Positions 17,371-26,517 are shown, numbered from the stretch's first letter. The stretch is DNA of 42,192 nucleotides from an uncultured Hyphomicrobiales bacterium (GCA_903861645.1 CAIOVE010000061.1:1-42192); one strand, 5' to 3'. The notes: generated by a model from the sequence alone, not told the origin. Numbers and translations: made by a program.

Positions 17371-17679
17371 TCAATCGGTCGGCTGCGGTCCGTCGTAGCC
17401 CTCGACCAGAACGAGGTCGATGAGGCTCTTGCCTTCGCGCTTTTTCAGCGCCGCCTGATATTCCGGCGAATAGTAACAATCGCGCGCCGCGGCGTAATCG
17501 GGAAACTCGATCACGACATGGCGCGACCGCGTCGCGCCTTCCGGCGTTTCCGAGGCGCCGGCGCGCACGAGAAAGCGGCCGCCGTATTTGCGGAAGGCCG
17601 CGGCGTTGGCCGCCTGATATTGCTTGTATCCATCGGGGTCGCTGACATCGACGTGTCCGACCCAATATCCCCTGGCCAT
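17371..17679 (-). CDS. DUF1330 family protein
   Basis: Protein of 102 residues. The second ATG (17679) is preferred because GGGAG lies at a proper distance from it. The sequence GYWVGHVDVSDPDGYKQYQAAN and HVVIEFPDYAAARDCYYSPEYQAA are typical of DUF1330, a dimeric alpha-beta barrel fold related to EthD/ABM proteins. No enzymatic function has been established for the family. It sits between rlmJ (21 bases upstream) and the GST gene. Confidence 0.88.
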   Translation of the reverse strand: MARGYWVGHVDVSDPDGYKQYQAANAAAFRKYGGRFLVRAGASETPEGATRSRHVVIEFPDYAAARDCYYSPEYQAALKKREGKSLIDLVLVEGYDGPQPTD

Positions 17680-17700
17680 GCGCATGCTCCCTGTTGTCGT

Positions 17701-18546
17701 CTATTCGCCCGCGAGCCAATCGACGCGCCAGCGCGCGCCCGTGTCGCGCGCGAGCGTTTTCGTCATCCATGGCAGCATGACGCGCGCCTCCGCTTCCAGC
17801 GCGAAGGGCGGATTGACGACGATCAGTCCGCATCCCGTCAACGGACCGATTTCGCGCCATGTCGCGATGTCGATTTCAAGACGCAGCACGCGCTTCAGGC
17901 CCGCCTCGACGAGCCCCGCGCCGAAGTCCTCGGCCTCGGCGGGGCGCTTGAGCGGATACCAAAGGGCGTAAACGCCGGTGGGCCATTTTTTCCAGGCGCG
18001 AATGACCGCTTGCGCCATGGCGTCGAATTCGGCGCGATCCTCGAAAGGCGGATCGACCAGCACGAGGCCGCGGCGTTCCGGCGGCGGGACGCTCGCGTTC
18101 AGCGCCATGTAGCCATCCATGTGCAGCGCCTTCACGCGCTTGTCGTGGCCAAGGTTCCTCACCAGCCTCGGTTGATCGCGGTCATGCAACTCGCAGACAA
18201 CCATGCGGTCGATGGGGCGCAGCAGGGCTTGCGCGATGAGCGGCGAGCCCGGGTATTCGAAGGGTTCCGCGTCTGGCGTCAGGCGGGCGATATCGAGCCA
18301 TGGCGCCAGTAGATCGCGCACGTCGGCGGGCATGTCGGCTTTCGCGACGCGGCCGACGCCATCGCGCCATTCGCCGCCGCGCTGGGCCTCCTCGCCGGAG
18401 AAATCGTACTGGCCGAGACCCGCGTGCGTGTCGATGTAGCGCAAGGGCGTTTCCTTGCGCGTCAGGTAGATCAGCATCCGCGTCAGCAGCGCGTGCTTGA
18501 AGACGTCGGCGAAATTGCCCGCGTGGAAGGCGTGGCGATAGTTCAA
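17701..18546 (-). CDS. rlmJ: 23S rRNA A2030 N6-methyltransferase RlmJ
   Basis: Protein of 281 residues beginning with TTG at 18546, which gives the family N-terminus MNYRHAFHAGNFADVFKH. The TTG overlaps the stop of the RNase T2 gene (TTGA), implying translational coupling. Other motifs: TPLRYIDTHAGLGQYD (AdoMet binding), YPGSPLIAQALLR, and LVDPPFED (the DPPF of N6-adenine methyltransferases). The longer frame running to 18987 is an out-of-gene extension. RlmJ methylates A2030 of 23S rRNA. Confidence 0.92.
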   Translation of the reverse strand: MNYRHAFHAGNFADVFKHALLTRMLIYLTRKETPLRYIDTHAGLGQYDFSGEEAQRGGEWRDGVGRVAKADMPADVRDLLAPWLDIARLTPDAEPFEYPGSPLIAQALLRPIDRMVVCELHDRDQPRLVRNLGHDKRVKALHMDGYMALNASVPPPERRGLVLVDPPFEDRAEFDAMAQAVIRAWKKWPTGVYALWYPLKRPAEAEDFGAGLVEAGLKRVLRLEIDIATWREIGPLTGCGLIVVNPPFALEAEARVMLPWMTKTLARDTGARWRVDWLAGE

Positions 18547-19370
18547 CGCGGCGCCGGCACGGTGATCTGCGCGGAGCGGCAGGAGCCGCGCGCCACTTCC
18601 GGGCAGGGGCGGAAATCGCGCAAGTCCTTGCTCAGGCAAACGCGCACTTCCTGCAACACGCCGCGCTGGCAGCCAACCGCCATCATGCCAGGCCGCAGGC
18701 GCGGGTTGGCCTGCTGGAAGGCGCGCGAAATGTCCGCGGGCGCGACCTGTTCGTCGCGGCGCAGGCGTTGAAACTCGTCGGGAATGACGATCTTGTCGCG
18801 CGCGAATTTCACGTCGGCGAAATAATCGGTCGCCGATTTTCCGGTGCAGGTGCCGTGCTTGCGCCACTCGTAGCGGGCGAGGCCCTCGTCCGGATAGACG
18901 CCGTGGGTCAACTCCATCGCCGCCCGGGTCGGGGCGCGCGCGGAGGGATCGCAATCGGCGGGAAAACCGCGCTCGAACTGCGGCCAAAGACCATGGACAA
19001 CAAAGCCGAGATTCGCGCCGAGGTCACACTGGTTGCGGGCCTTGTCGGCGCCGCCCGTGGCGCAAAAGCCCGACGACCACGACAACGAGAGAACGTAGAA
19101 GTCGAAGTTGCCGGCGGCGGCGGTCGGCCCGCGGCGAAAGGCGCGGTCTCCCGCGCCGGGCAGGATGTTGTCGTCGGCCGCGTCGTCCGGCTTCACGCCC
19201 GAGGCGGGCGGCGCCACGCGATCGGCGCCGGGCGGGGGCGCCCGGTCGCGGCAATTGTCGAGAATGCAGCCGCCCGAATTGGGTTGGCGATATTGGGCGC
19301 GCGCGCCATCGGTCAAAAAGGGAAAAAGTAATAGTCCAAGCGCCAGCGCGCTTCGGCAAGATATCAACAT
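18543..19370 (-). CDS. Secreted ribonuclease T2
   Basis: Protein of 275 residues with a signal peptide (MLISCRSALALGLLLFPFLTDGARA). A low-complexity, proline/aspartate-rich segment of about 60 residues precedes the catalytic domain. Both T2 active-site boxes are present: FVVHGLWPQ (His126) and YEWRKHGTC (Glu168, Lys171, His172). The cysteines fit disulfide-bonded periplasmic enzymes. It cleaves RNA through 2',3'-cyclic phosphates, probably for periplasmic RNA scavenging. Its stop overlaps the start of rlmJ, so an exported RNase is coupled to an rRNA methylase, a pairing without an obvious functional link. Confidence 0.9.
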   Translation of the reverse strand: MLISCRSALALGLLLFPFLTDGARAQYRQPNSGGCILDNCRDRAPPPGADRVAPPASGVKPDDAADDNILPGAGDRAFRRGPTAAAGNFDFYVLSLSWSSGFCATGGADKARNQCDLGANLGFVVHGLWPQFERGFPADCDPSARAPTRAAMELTHGVYPDEGLARYEWRKHGTCTGKSATDYFADVKFARDKIVIPDEFQRLRRDEQVAPADISRAFQQANPRLRPGMMAVGCQRGVLQEVRVCLSKDLRDFRPCPEVARGSCRSAQITVPAPR

Positions 19371-19389
19371 GAAAATCCCCGCGACGCGG

Positions 19390-19923
19390 TCAGGGCCGCG
19401 CGGCCCGGCAGTTCAGTCCATAGGCGACGTTGCGATCGAGGCCGAGCATGCACCAGTCGACGCCCCAGTTGACGCCGAAGCTGGCGCCGACGCGGCTCGT
19501 GAAGACGCCGAGGGTCAGGCTCGTCAGCAGGCCGCCAGCGGCGTCCGCGCCGGTGAAGCCAAGGTCCTCGCCGATATTGTAATAGACCTCGCGCGCGGTG
19601 TGGTCGGAGAGAAGGGCGGTCGCGGCGCAATAGCGTCGGGGAATGTAGTCAACGCCGGTCGAGCGGAAGCCGATCTCGCGCGCGCGCTGGAAATCGTTGA
19701 TGGACAGGCCCGAGTCCCAGTAATAGCCCTCGCGCTCGCCAAAGCGGGTCTGGATGAAGCCGGTGACGGAGGGATCGTCGCATTTGGGCAGGGCGCCATG
19801 CCAGCGCGCGTAGCGCTGCTCGGCGGGGGTCAGGGGACGCGCGCTGGCGGGCGCAGCCAGGGCCGCCGCCTGCGTCGCGATCGCCGCCGCGATGGCGACC
19901 TTCCGGAACGAATTGAAACGCAT
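19390..19923 (-). CDS. Secreted protein of unknown function
   Basis: Protein of 177 residues with a signal peptide (cleavage likely after APASA, about residue 29). The mature part has four cysteines (in ALPKCDD, RRYCAAT, DWCMLGL and GLNCRAA), enough for two disulfides. Aromatic and glycine residues are frequent (REGYYWDSG, TSRVGASFGVNWGVDW). I do not recognise the family. It lies 20 bases upstream of the RNase T2 gene on the same strand, so it is likely the first gene of that operon, and a shared periplasmic location is plausible. Confidence 0.65.
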   Translation of the reverse strand: MRFNSFRKVAIAAAIATQAAALAAPASARPLTPAEQRYARWHGALPKCDDPSVTGFIQTRFGEREGYYWDSGLSINDFQRAREIGFRSTGVDYIPRRYCAATALLSDHTAREVYYNIGEDLGFTGADAAGGLLTSLTLGVFTSRVGASFGVNWGVDWCMLGLDRNVAYGLNCRAARP

Positions 19924-20033
19924 GATCGCCTCGTCTGCTGGTTGGCGCGACGATGCGTCGGCGGGCGCGTGGGGTCAAGGCCCCGGCGCGGGTTGTGCAC
20001 GCATGTGGCTTTCGCGCCGCCGGGCGCGCGGGT

Positions 20034-21542
20034 TCAGTTTTCGTCGCCGGAATACAGACTGGTCGCGGGCTTGCGCGCGTCGCCGGGCGCGCCCAGCAGA
20101 TCGACCACTTCGATACCGGCCCCGTCGTTGAGGGTATGGACGCCGTGCAGTCCAGCACCGGCGGGCGGGGGCAGGCGCGCCGCGATGCCCTGAGCGAAAT
20201 TTCCGGGTTCGAGGCGCGTGATCTCGCACAACGCGAGGGCCGATCCGTAGCCGTCGGAGCAATCCTGCACGGGGCGATAAAGCCGCCCGTCGCGGGTGAA
20301 GAAGTGGCCGGCGCCGCGCGCTTGCCGACAGTCGATCATGACGGGATTGTCGGCCTCCGGCGTCCAGGGCCCATCGAGGCTCGCGGCGTGGAACAGGCTG
20401 AGCGTATCCCAGTCCGACTGGCCTTCCGCTTGCGCGCTGGCGAAGAGCCAGAAGCGCCCGTCGCGTTCGAGCAGCGTCGCGTCGGCGACCGCGATGTCGC
20501 CAAGCAAGACGCGGTCCCTGACCCAGACATCGGGAAATCGCTCGGCGCGATAAAGGTCGAGGCTCCCGGCGCCAGCCGATTCCGGCATCATGTAAACGAC
20601 GCCATCGCGCTCGAAGACGAATGGGTAGGACAGATGCGAGGCGATTTCGAGAACCGGGCGTGGCGGCCCGGCGACCCCGTCGACGCCGATCTCGCAAACG
20701 CTGATGATCCCTCGCTGGGTGGCGTAGGGAAATTCCTCGACGAACAGATAGGTCTTGCCGCCCCGCGCGAAGATGAAGGGGTCGGCGTAATAGCGGGCGG
20801 CGTCGTCCGGCAGATTGGCGTAGGGCGACCGTGGCCAGGCGAATGTTTCGCGCACCGCGTCGCCGCCGGGGCGTCGCCACGCGACGCGCCAATGCGAGGC
20901 TTCCTCGCCGCCCGCCAGACGCTGGAGGCGTCCGGCGAGCTTGGCCGCCAGCATGCCCGCGCCAAAAATGGCGGGCGCGAGGGCGCCGCGCGCTGTTCCT
21001 TCAACCACGTTCGCGGCGGGCGCGTCGACGCCATCCGGCCACCGCTGAACCGCGCGTATCAAAAGATCGAGCGCGCGGCCAAGGACTCGATTGAGCCCAT
21101 CCGTCAGGCGATGTGGCTGCTCGATCGCGGGCCATGCCCTTTCGCGGATCCGGGTCGAGCCATCCGGTAGCCCCGACATGATGGCGAGCTCGGGGCCGCG
21201 GCGATCGAGCAGCGCCGACACGGCCGCCGCCTCGCGCGAGGCGCCGTCGAAGGTCGCGAACAGCCTGGGCGTCGTCGTGGCGGCGCCCGCGAGGTCAATC
21301 GTCAGATCGGCCGCGCCGTCGAACCCGGCGGCGTCGGGCGGGGCGGGCGCGCGCAGGTCGCGCCGCAACGGTCCGTAAAGCATGTTTTCAAGGGTCGCGA
21401 GCAGGGCGAGACCCGGCGTGTCCGTCTGTTGCGAGGCAATAAAATCAATTCGGACGGCATGACCCATGGCCCTCAATCGCCGGGCCAGCGTCGCTTCCAT
21501 CGCGCGAAAGCGGCCGTGGGCGACGGTTATGACGATGCGCAT
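20034..21542 (-). CDS. Beta-propeller glycan-related protein (GINT1/GH43-like fold)
   Basis: Protein of about 502 residues from the ATG at 21542 (MRIVITVAHGRF); a GTG four codons earlier is possible. The N-terminal 130 residues look like a Rossmann/formyltransferase-type sugar domain. From about residue 245 there are repeated blocks typical of a five-bladed propeller: YYADPFIFARGGKTYLFVEE, LSYPFVFERDGVVYMMPES and DATLLERDGRFWLFAS. Proteins of this layout occur in polysaccharide loci and resemble the N-terminal domain of glucosamine inositolphosphorylceramide transferase. Exact activity is unknown. It is divergent from a GT4 gene, suggesting a shared cell-surface glycan. Confidence 0.6.
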   Translation of the reverse strand: MRIVITVAHGRFRAMEATLARRLRAMGHAVRIDFIASQQTDTPGLALLATLENMLYGPLRRDLRAPAPPDAAGFDGAADLTIDLAGAATTTPRLFATFDGASREAAAVSALLDRRGPELAIMSGLPDGSTRIRERAWPAIEQPHRLTDGLNRVLGRALDLLIRAVQRWPDGVDAPAANVVEGTARGALAPAIFGAGMLAAKLAGRLQRLAGGEEASHWRVAWRRPGGDAVRETFAWPRSPYANLPDDAARYYADPFIFARGGKTYLFVEEFPYATQRGIISVCEIGVDGVAGPPRPVLEIASHLSYPFVFERDGVVYMMPESAGAGSLDLYRAERFPDVWVRDRVLLGDIAVADATLLERDGRFWLFASAQAEGQSDWDTLSLFHAASLDGPWTPEADNPVMIDCRQARGAGHFFTRDGRLYRPVQDCSDGYGSALALCEITRLEPGNFAQGIAARLPPPAGAGLHGVHTLNDGAGIEVVDLLGAPGDARKPATSLYSGDEN

Positions 21543-21702
21543 GCCGAAATCCACGAGTGAAGCGATTCACCCTATCGCGCGAGTGTTCGTGCGACAGGCG
21601 CGGGCATGATGTAGTCTGACCCGTAAATTATGACTGAGCGTTTCGCCGCGACGCCCATCAAATGGCCGATGTCGCGGCTGTCTCACCGGACGGACCCATC
21701 GC

Positions 21703-22866
21703 ATGACCGCGGCGCCCCAAGACAAATCCCGCTCGAAAGCGCGACGCATCCTTATTTACACCCACGCGCTGGCGGGCGGCGGCGCCGAGCGCGCGCTGTC
21801 CCTGCTGGCGAGCGATCTCGTCGACCGCGGTCACGAGGTCATCTTCGCGACCGATTATCACTCGGGCGAAAACGACATCTTTCTCGATGCGGCCGTTCGT
21901 CGCCCGGTGCTGCATCGTAACCACGCGGTCACGACGTGGCGGCTATCGCGATTGATCGTCCGCGAGAAGCCCGACATCACGCTCTCGGGGCTTGGCGCCT
22001 CCAATCTCAAGCACGCGGTCGCCGCCTTGCTGGCGGGACGGGCCCATCGCGCGATCATCAGCTATCACGGATTTTTCGACGGCGAACCGAAACTTCTGAG
22101 CCGATTGTCCTTCATGCTGACGCCGGTGTTGACGCGACTTGTCGCGCGTAGCATCGCGGTGTCGCTGGCGTTGCGCAAGGCGCTCATTGGAACGTGGTGG
22201 GCCAGCGCGGCGCGCACGCGCTATATCCAGAATCCCGTTTACTTCGGCCCCGGTTTCCAGACGCCGACCGAGGCCGACCTGCGCAAGCGCGCCAATATTG
22301 TTCTGGCTTGCGGCCGGCTCGCGCCCACCAAGAATTTCATGCTTTTGTTGCGCGCCTTCGCGCTGGTGAAGCCGCGCGACGCGCGCCTCGTCATCATCGG
22401 CGAGGGCGCCGAGCGACCCGCGCTCGAGGCGGAAATTCGACGGCTGGGCTTGACCGGGCGCGTGGACATGCCGGGCTATGTCAAGGAGCCCTGGTCCTAC
22501 TACGAGACCGCCCGATGCATGGCCGTCAGTTCGTTGACCGAGTCCTTTGGCATGGCGCTTGTCGAGGCGATGGCGCATGGCTTGCCCGTCGTTTCGACGG
22601 ACTGCGGCGGCCCGCGCGAGGTGCTGGACAACGGTCGGTTTGGCCCGTTGGTGGGGCTCGACGACGAGGTTGGTCTGGCCAGCGCCATCACCAGCGCGCT
22701 CGCCAATCCGGGCGATCCCATGCCGCGGGTGCGTCGCGCCGCGACCTATTCGCGCGACGCGGCCGCCGACGCCTACGAGGCCTTGTTCGACGAGGTCGTC
22801 ATGGGCGATGGCCGCGTCGCCCCGAAGACGCTGGCGTGGTCCGGCGTGGCTTCGCCAAGGACCTGA
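21703..22866 (+). CDS. Glycosyltransferase family 4
   Basis: Protein of 387 residues with two Rossmann domains. The N-terminal one has ILIYTHALAGGGAERAL, the acceptor-side glycine-rich loop of GT4. The C-terminal one has ACGRLAPTKNFMLLLRAFA and the EX7E motif in TESFGMALVEAMAHGLPVVSTDCGGPREV. These are retaining transferases that use a nucleotide sugar. Sugar and acceptor cannot be read from the sequence. The gene is preceded by GGACGGA and divergent from the propeller gene with 160 bases between. There is no flippase or polymerase in view. Confidence 0.88.
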   Translation: MTAAPQDKSRSKARRILIYTHALAGGGAERALSLLASDLVDRGHEVIFATDYHSGENDIFLDAAVRRPVLHRNHAVTTWRLSRLIVREKPDITLSGLGASNLKHAVAALLAGRAHRAIISYHGFFDGEPKLLSRLSFMLTPVLTRLVARSIAVSLALRKALIGTWWASAARTRYIQNPVYFGPGFQTPTEADLRKRANIVLACGRLAPTKNFMLLLRAFALVKPRDARLVIIGEGAERPALEAEIRRLGLTGRVDMPGYVKEPWSYYETARCMAVSSLTESFGMALVEAMAHGLPVVSTDCGGPREVLDNGRFGPLVGLDDEVGLASAITSALANPGDPMPRVRRAATYSRDAAADAYEALFDEVVMGDGRVAPKTLAWSGVASPRT

Positions 22867-22991
22867 CTCCCGGCCCCGCCGAGCTGATCGGCGTCGCCAA
22901 CCCGTCGTTTCAATCGCGATGGCTTTGAGCCTATTCTGACGCGACCTCGCGCGCCGACCTGTTGACGCGCGGCGTCTCACGGGAGGACTCG

Positions 22992-24020
22992 ATGCCGCGC
23001 ATGTCTGGAATGATGGCGAGCCTTTGCGCCTTGATGATCGCCGCCTCGTCGGCGCGGGCGGCGGACGCGGTGCTCGTCGAGGCGGCGCGCAAGGAAGGCG
23101 AGGTCGTCTGGTACACGACGCTGCTGATCAATCAACTGGGCGGGCCGCTCGCCGACGCCTTCGAGAAGAAATACGGGATCAAGGTGCGCGCCACGCGCAA
23201 CGATCCCGCGGAATCCGCGCTGCGCCTGCTGAACGAGGGGCGCGCCAACAACATCCAGGCGGATGTCTTCGACGGTTCCTTCGCGCCGACGGTGCTGGTG
23301 CGCGAGGGCGTTGTCGCCAAGTGGTTGCCCGATGTCGCGCGCGAATTTCCGCGGGAACTCGTCGACGCCAACGGCTACTGGATCGCGCATCGACTGACCA
23401 TCGTTACGCCGGGGTTCAACACAACGCTGGTCGCGCGTGGCGCCGAGCCAAAAAGCTGGGACGATCTGCTGGCGCCCGCGTGGAAAAGCCGCATGGCGTG
23501 GGGCGTCAATCCCGGGATCACCGGCGCGACGGGCTTCATTGGTCTCGTGCTCGCCGAACTGGGCGAGGAGAAGGGGCTCGCCTATCTGCGCAAGCTCGCG
23601 ACGCAGAACATCACGGGGCTCAAGATATCGGCGCGCGCCGTGCTCGATCAGGTCATCGCGGGCGAATATCCGATGGCGCTCGGGATACTGAACGACAATG
23701 TCGTGGTCAGCCGCAACGTGGGCGCGCCGGTCGCGTGGATTTCGATGAATCCGGCGCTGGCGACCCTTTCAACCATTTCCGTCACCGCCAAGGCGCGGCA
23801 TCCCAACGCGGGACGCCTGCTCGCCGATTTCGTCGTGTCGGAGGAAGGCCAGACCATCGCGCGGGAACACGACTACATTCCCGTTCACCCGCGGGTCGCG
23901 CCGCGCGATCCCGATGTGCGTCCGGACGGCGTCCGCTTTCGCGCGGTCACGCTGACGCCCGAACAGGTCGACGCCGCGACGCCCGGTTGGGTCAGGACGT
24001 TCAACGATATCTTTCGCTGA
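22992..24020 (+). CDS. Extracellular solute-binding protein (family 1, Fe3+/AfuA type)
   Basis: Protein of 342 residues from the ATG at 22992, which follows a strong GGGAGGA site; an upstream ATG in the frame is not needed. Signal peptide with cleavage after SSARA (about residue 24). The mature start ADAVLVEAARKEGEVVWYTT and the motif DVFDGSFAPTVL fit type 1 binding proteins of the ferric-iron/AfuA or polyol group. The classic tyrosine pair for iron is not obvious, so the ligand may be organic. No permease or ATPase gene is adjacent; it is an orphan receptor ending at a bidirectional terminator. Confidence 0.82.
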   Translation: MPRMSGMMASLCALMIAASSARAADAVLVEAARKEGEVVWYTTLLINQLGGPLADAFEKKYGIKVRATRNDPAESALRLLNEGRANNIQADVFDGSFAPTVLVREGVVAKWLPDVAREFPRELVDANGYWIAHRLTIVTPGFNTTLVARGAEPKSWDDLLAPAWKSRMAWGVNPGITGATGFIGLVLAELGEEKGLAYLRKLATQNITGLKISARAVLDQVIAGEYPMALGILNDNVVVSRNVGAPVAWISMNPALATLSTISVTAKARHPNAGRLLADFVVSEEGQTIAREHDYIPVHPRVAPRDPDVRPDGVRFRAVTLTPEQVDAATPGWVRTFNDIFR

Positions 24021-24040
24021 AGGTCGTTCGGTTCAACGCA

Positions 24041-24076
24041 AAAGGGCCGCCGCGTCGCCGCGACGGCCCTTTTTTC
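24041..24076. terminator. Bidirectional terminator between the convergent binding-protein and TctAB genes
   Basis: AAAAGGGCCG and CGGCCCTTTTTT pair as the outer stem, with an inner CGCG/CGCG stem after one mismatch. The flanking A and T runs let it stop transcripts from both directions. It lies 20 bases after one stop and 17 bases after the other. Confidence 0.88.
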
Positions 24077-24092
24077 GTTTCGGGTTGGTGGA

Positions 24093-26153
24093 CTACGCGC
24101 TGGGCACGTTGTCCTTCCACCACTGCCAGTAGTCGCCGAGGTAGGAGCCCGGCCACGGGATCGACAGCAGCCAGTCGAACAGGAACCAGCAAAACAGGAA
24201 CATGCAGATCGCCATGGGCAGCGTCAGCGTCCAGCGTTCCTTCGCCTCGACCCGCATGAACAGGATGATGAAGATCGGCACGGTGGGAATGAGGCCGATC
24301 AGCGCCATCGAGCACAGGAAGAACACCATCCAGCCAAAGAAGGTGACGCCGCGCAGGAACACGGTCATCGGCGGCAGGTGCGAGACGTTGCTGCCGATGT
24401 CCATGTGGATCTTCTCGGCCACCTCGCCCTTGGCCGCAGCCTCGAGCGTCCGCGCCGCGTGCACCTGGCTCTTGAACACGTCGTTCATCAGCGAGAGCGA
24501 GCAGAAAAGGATCGCGCCGGTGCCAACGATCATCGGGATGATCTTGGCGTAGAAGTTCCAGGTGATCGCCTCGGTCATCATCGTGGCGAAGATGGCGAGC
24601 AGGAACACCGGGAAAATCTGCGACTTGTTGAAGTGCGGCGCATGGAAGTCCGAGAGCATGCCCTTCACGCCGCCGTGCGCCTTGACGTCCTGCAGGAAAG
24701 GACGCAGCAGCGACAACAGCGACATGGCGAACATGATGACCACGAGCGGGCGCGTCATCCAGGAAACGCCATAGCGCTGGATCGAGATGAACATGTAGCG
24801 CTCGAGCACGCCGCCGAGAATGAAGCCCAGCACCAGCGGCGGACGCGGCCACTTGAAGTGCTTCATGCCCCAGGCGAAGATCCCGAAGAACAGCAGGGAG
24901 TAGAGATCGCCCCACTGACGCTTGCCCTCGAACGCGCCGATGTAACAGAAGCACAGAACGATCGGCAGGATTAGGGAGTAACGCAGGGTCGCCAGCTTCG
25001 CGAACTGTCCGGAGAACAGGAAGCAGAGGCCGGAGCCGAGGATGTTGGCGATCGCGATCGACCACACCATCGAATAGGTGATGTTGAGGTTCTTGGTCAG
25101 CATGTCCGGTCCGGGGACCAAGCCATGCATCAGGAAGGCGCCGAGCAGGATCGCCATGCCCGCCGAGGAGGGCACGCCGAACACGACGGTTGGCACGAGC
25201 GCGCCGCCCTCGCGGGAGTTGGTCGCCGCTTCCGCCGCGATGACGCCGCGGACGTCGCCCTGACCGAAGGTCTTGTTGGCGTCCTTTTCCGTCTTCAGCG
25301 CGTGACCGTAGGAAATCCAGTCGATCACCGAGGCGGAAATGCCGGGAATGGCGCCGATGACCGAACCGATCCAGGCGCAGCGCAGCACCAGCCACCAATG
25401 GCGGAAGCAGTCGCGGCAACCCGCTAGCAGGCCAGCGCGCGTATCCATCAGCTTGTCCATCTGGACAACAGAGGTGCGCGCCACGAGCAGATCGCAGAGC
25501 TCCGGCAAGGCGAACACGCCAAGGGTCAGCGGCACGAGGGGCAGGCCCTCCCACAGATAAAGGCTATCCATGGTCCAGCGCAGCGTGCCGGTTTGCGGGT
25601 CGGAGCCGATCATCGCCAGCATCATGCCGAAACAGGCGGCGGTGAGGCCGCGCAAGGGCGCGCTGCCCGACAGCACCGACACCATGGAGATGCCGAAAAC
25701 CGCCAGCGCGAGAAGCTCGGGCGAACCGATGAAAAGGATCATGGGACGCATGATGGGCAGGGTGACGCCCATCAGCACGGCGCCGAAAAGGCCGCCCATC
25801 AGCGCTGACATGTAGGCGGCGCCCAGAGCGCGCCCACCCTCGCCGCGCTTGGTCATCGGGTAGCCGTCGAGCGCCGTGGCGGCGGACGCCGCGTGGCCCG
25901 GCGCGCCCAGAACGATCGCCGAAATCGGGTCGGCCGTGGTCGTCGTCGAGGCGAGACCCAGCAGCAGGGCCATCGCCGTCGGCGGGTCCATGCTGTAGGT
26001 GAACGGCAGCAAGAGAGCCGTGCCGGCGACGCCGCCGATGCCCGGCAGAATGCCCAGCGCGAGACCCATGCAGACGCCGCCGAACAGGACGAGCAGCCGC
26101 ATCGGGTCGATCATGATAAAAAACGCCGCGCCCGCCGCGTGCAGAATTTCCAT
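24093..26153 (-). CDS. Tripartite tricarboxylate transporter permease, TctA-TctB fusion
   Basis: Protein of 686 residues from the ATG at 26153. Residues 1 to about 500 are TctA, the large permease with 10-12 helices: GLALGILPGIGGVAGTALLLPFTYSMDP, GSVIGAIPGISASVIDW and TVVFGVPSSAGMA. TctA proteins normally end near 500. The last 150 residues form four more helices with the TctB pattern, starting at FAKIIP-like NFYAKIIPMIVGTGAILF and ending at WLLSIPWPGSYLG, the usual TctB end. The small subunit thus appears fused to the large one. Substrate would be a carboxylate delivered by a TctC protein; one is encoded at 32797. It is the last gene of the minus-strand cluster. Confidence 0.85.
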   Translation of the reverse strand: MEILHAAGAAFFIMIDPMRLLVLFGGVCMGLALGILPGIGGVAGTALLLPFTYSMDPPTAMALLLGLASTTTTADPISAIVLGAPGHAASAATALDGYPMTKRGEGGRALGAAYMSALMGGLFGAVLMGVTLPIMRPMILFIGSPELLALAVFGISMVSVLSGSAPLRGLTAACFGMMLAMIGSDPQTGTLRWTMDSLYLWEGLPLVPLTLGVFALPELCDLLVARTSVVQMDKLMDTRAGLLAGCRDCFRHWWLVLRCAWIGSVIGAIPGISASVIDWISYGHALKTEKDANKTFGQGDVRGVIAAEAATNSREGGALVPTVVFGVPSSAGMAILLGAFLMHGLVPGPDMLTKNLNITYSMVWSIAIANILGSGLCFLFSGQFAKLATLRYSLILPIVLCFCYIGAFEGKRQWGDLYSLLFFGIFAWGMKHFKWPRPPLVLGFILGGVLERYMFISIQRYGVSWMTRPLVVIMFAMSLLSLLRPFLQDVKAHGGVKGMLSDFHAPHFNKSQIFPVFLLAIFATMMTEAITWNFYAKIIPMIVGTGAILFCSLSLMNDVFKSQVHAARTLEAAAKGEVAEKIHMDIGSNVSHLPPMTVFLRGVTFFGWMVFFLCSMALIGLIPTVPIFIILFMRVEAKERWTLTLPMAICMFLFCWFLFDWLLSIPWPGSYLGDYWQWWKDNVPSA

Positions 26154-26189
26154 GGACGAATTCCCCACCCTACCATCTGGCGGCGTCAC

Positions 26190-26517
26190 AACACATTCCG
26201 TGACAGTCCGCGACGGCGCGTCTTATGCCAGAGCCTGAACCAAATGACTAGGCTCATTTCAGCGTTGAACGTGTTAATGTGCCGCGCCTAACCAGCGTGA
26301 ACAAACGCCTATCACCCGCGTGTTGCGATGCGGCATCGTGGCGGCTTTTCGATATTGTTCCGCTCGTCTTTTGATCTTTCAGCTTATACGATCGGCGCCC
26401 CGTGTTTAACTTGGCGTCGTCAATATTCATCCGCGCCGCGCCGGTTTCCGCGCGATCGGCGGAAGCTGTCGGCAAATATCCGTTGCGGTGAAGTCTTGCG
26501 ACGTGGCGTTGGGGTTT
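26190..26517. other. Intergenic region between the EutA-like gene and tctAB
   Basis: About 330 bases (360 to the tctAB start) without a gene. It is less GC-rich than its surroundings (for example GAACGTGTTAATGTG near 26265 and CTTTTGATCTTTCAGCTTATACG near 26369), which fits a promoter for tctAB. I cannot name specific elements. Its length argues that tctAB can be transcribed separately from the upstream genes. Confidence 0.35.

Noticed and set aside
17360-17860. N-terminal extension of the GST frame
   Set aside because: It covers the DUF1330 gene in another frame and has no GST-like sequence before the ATG at 17359.
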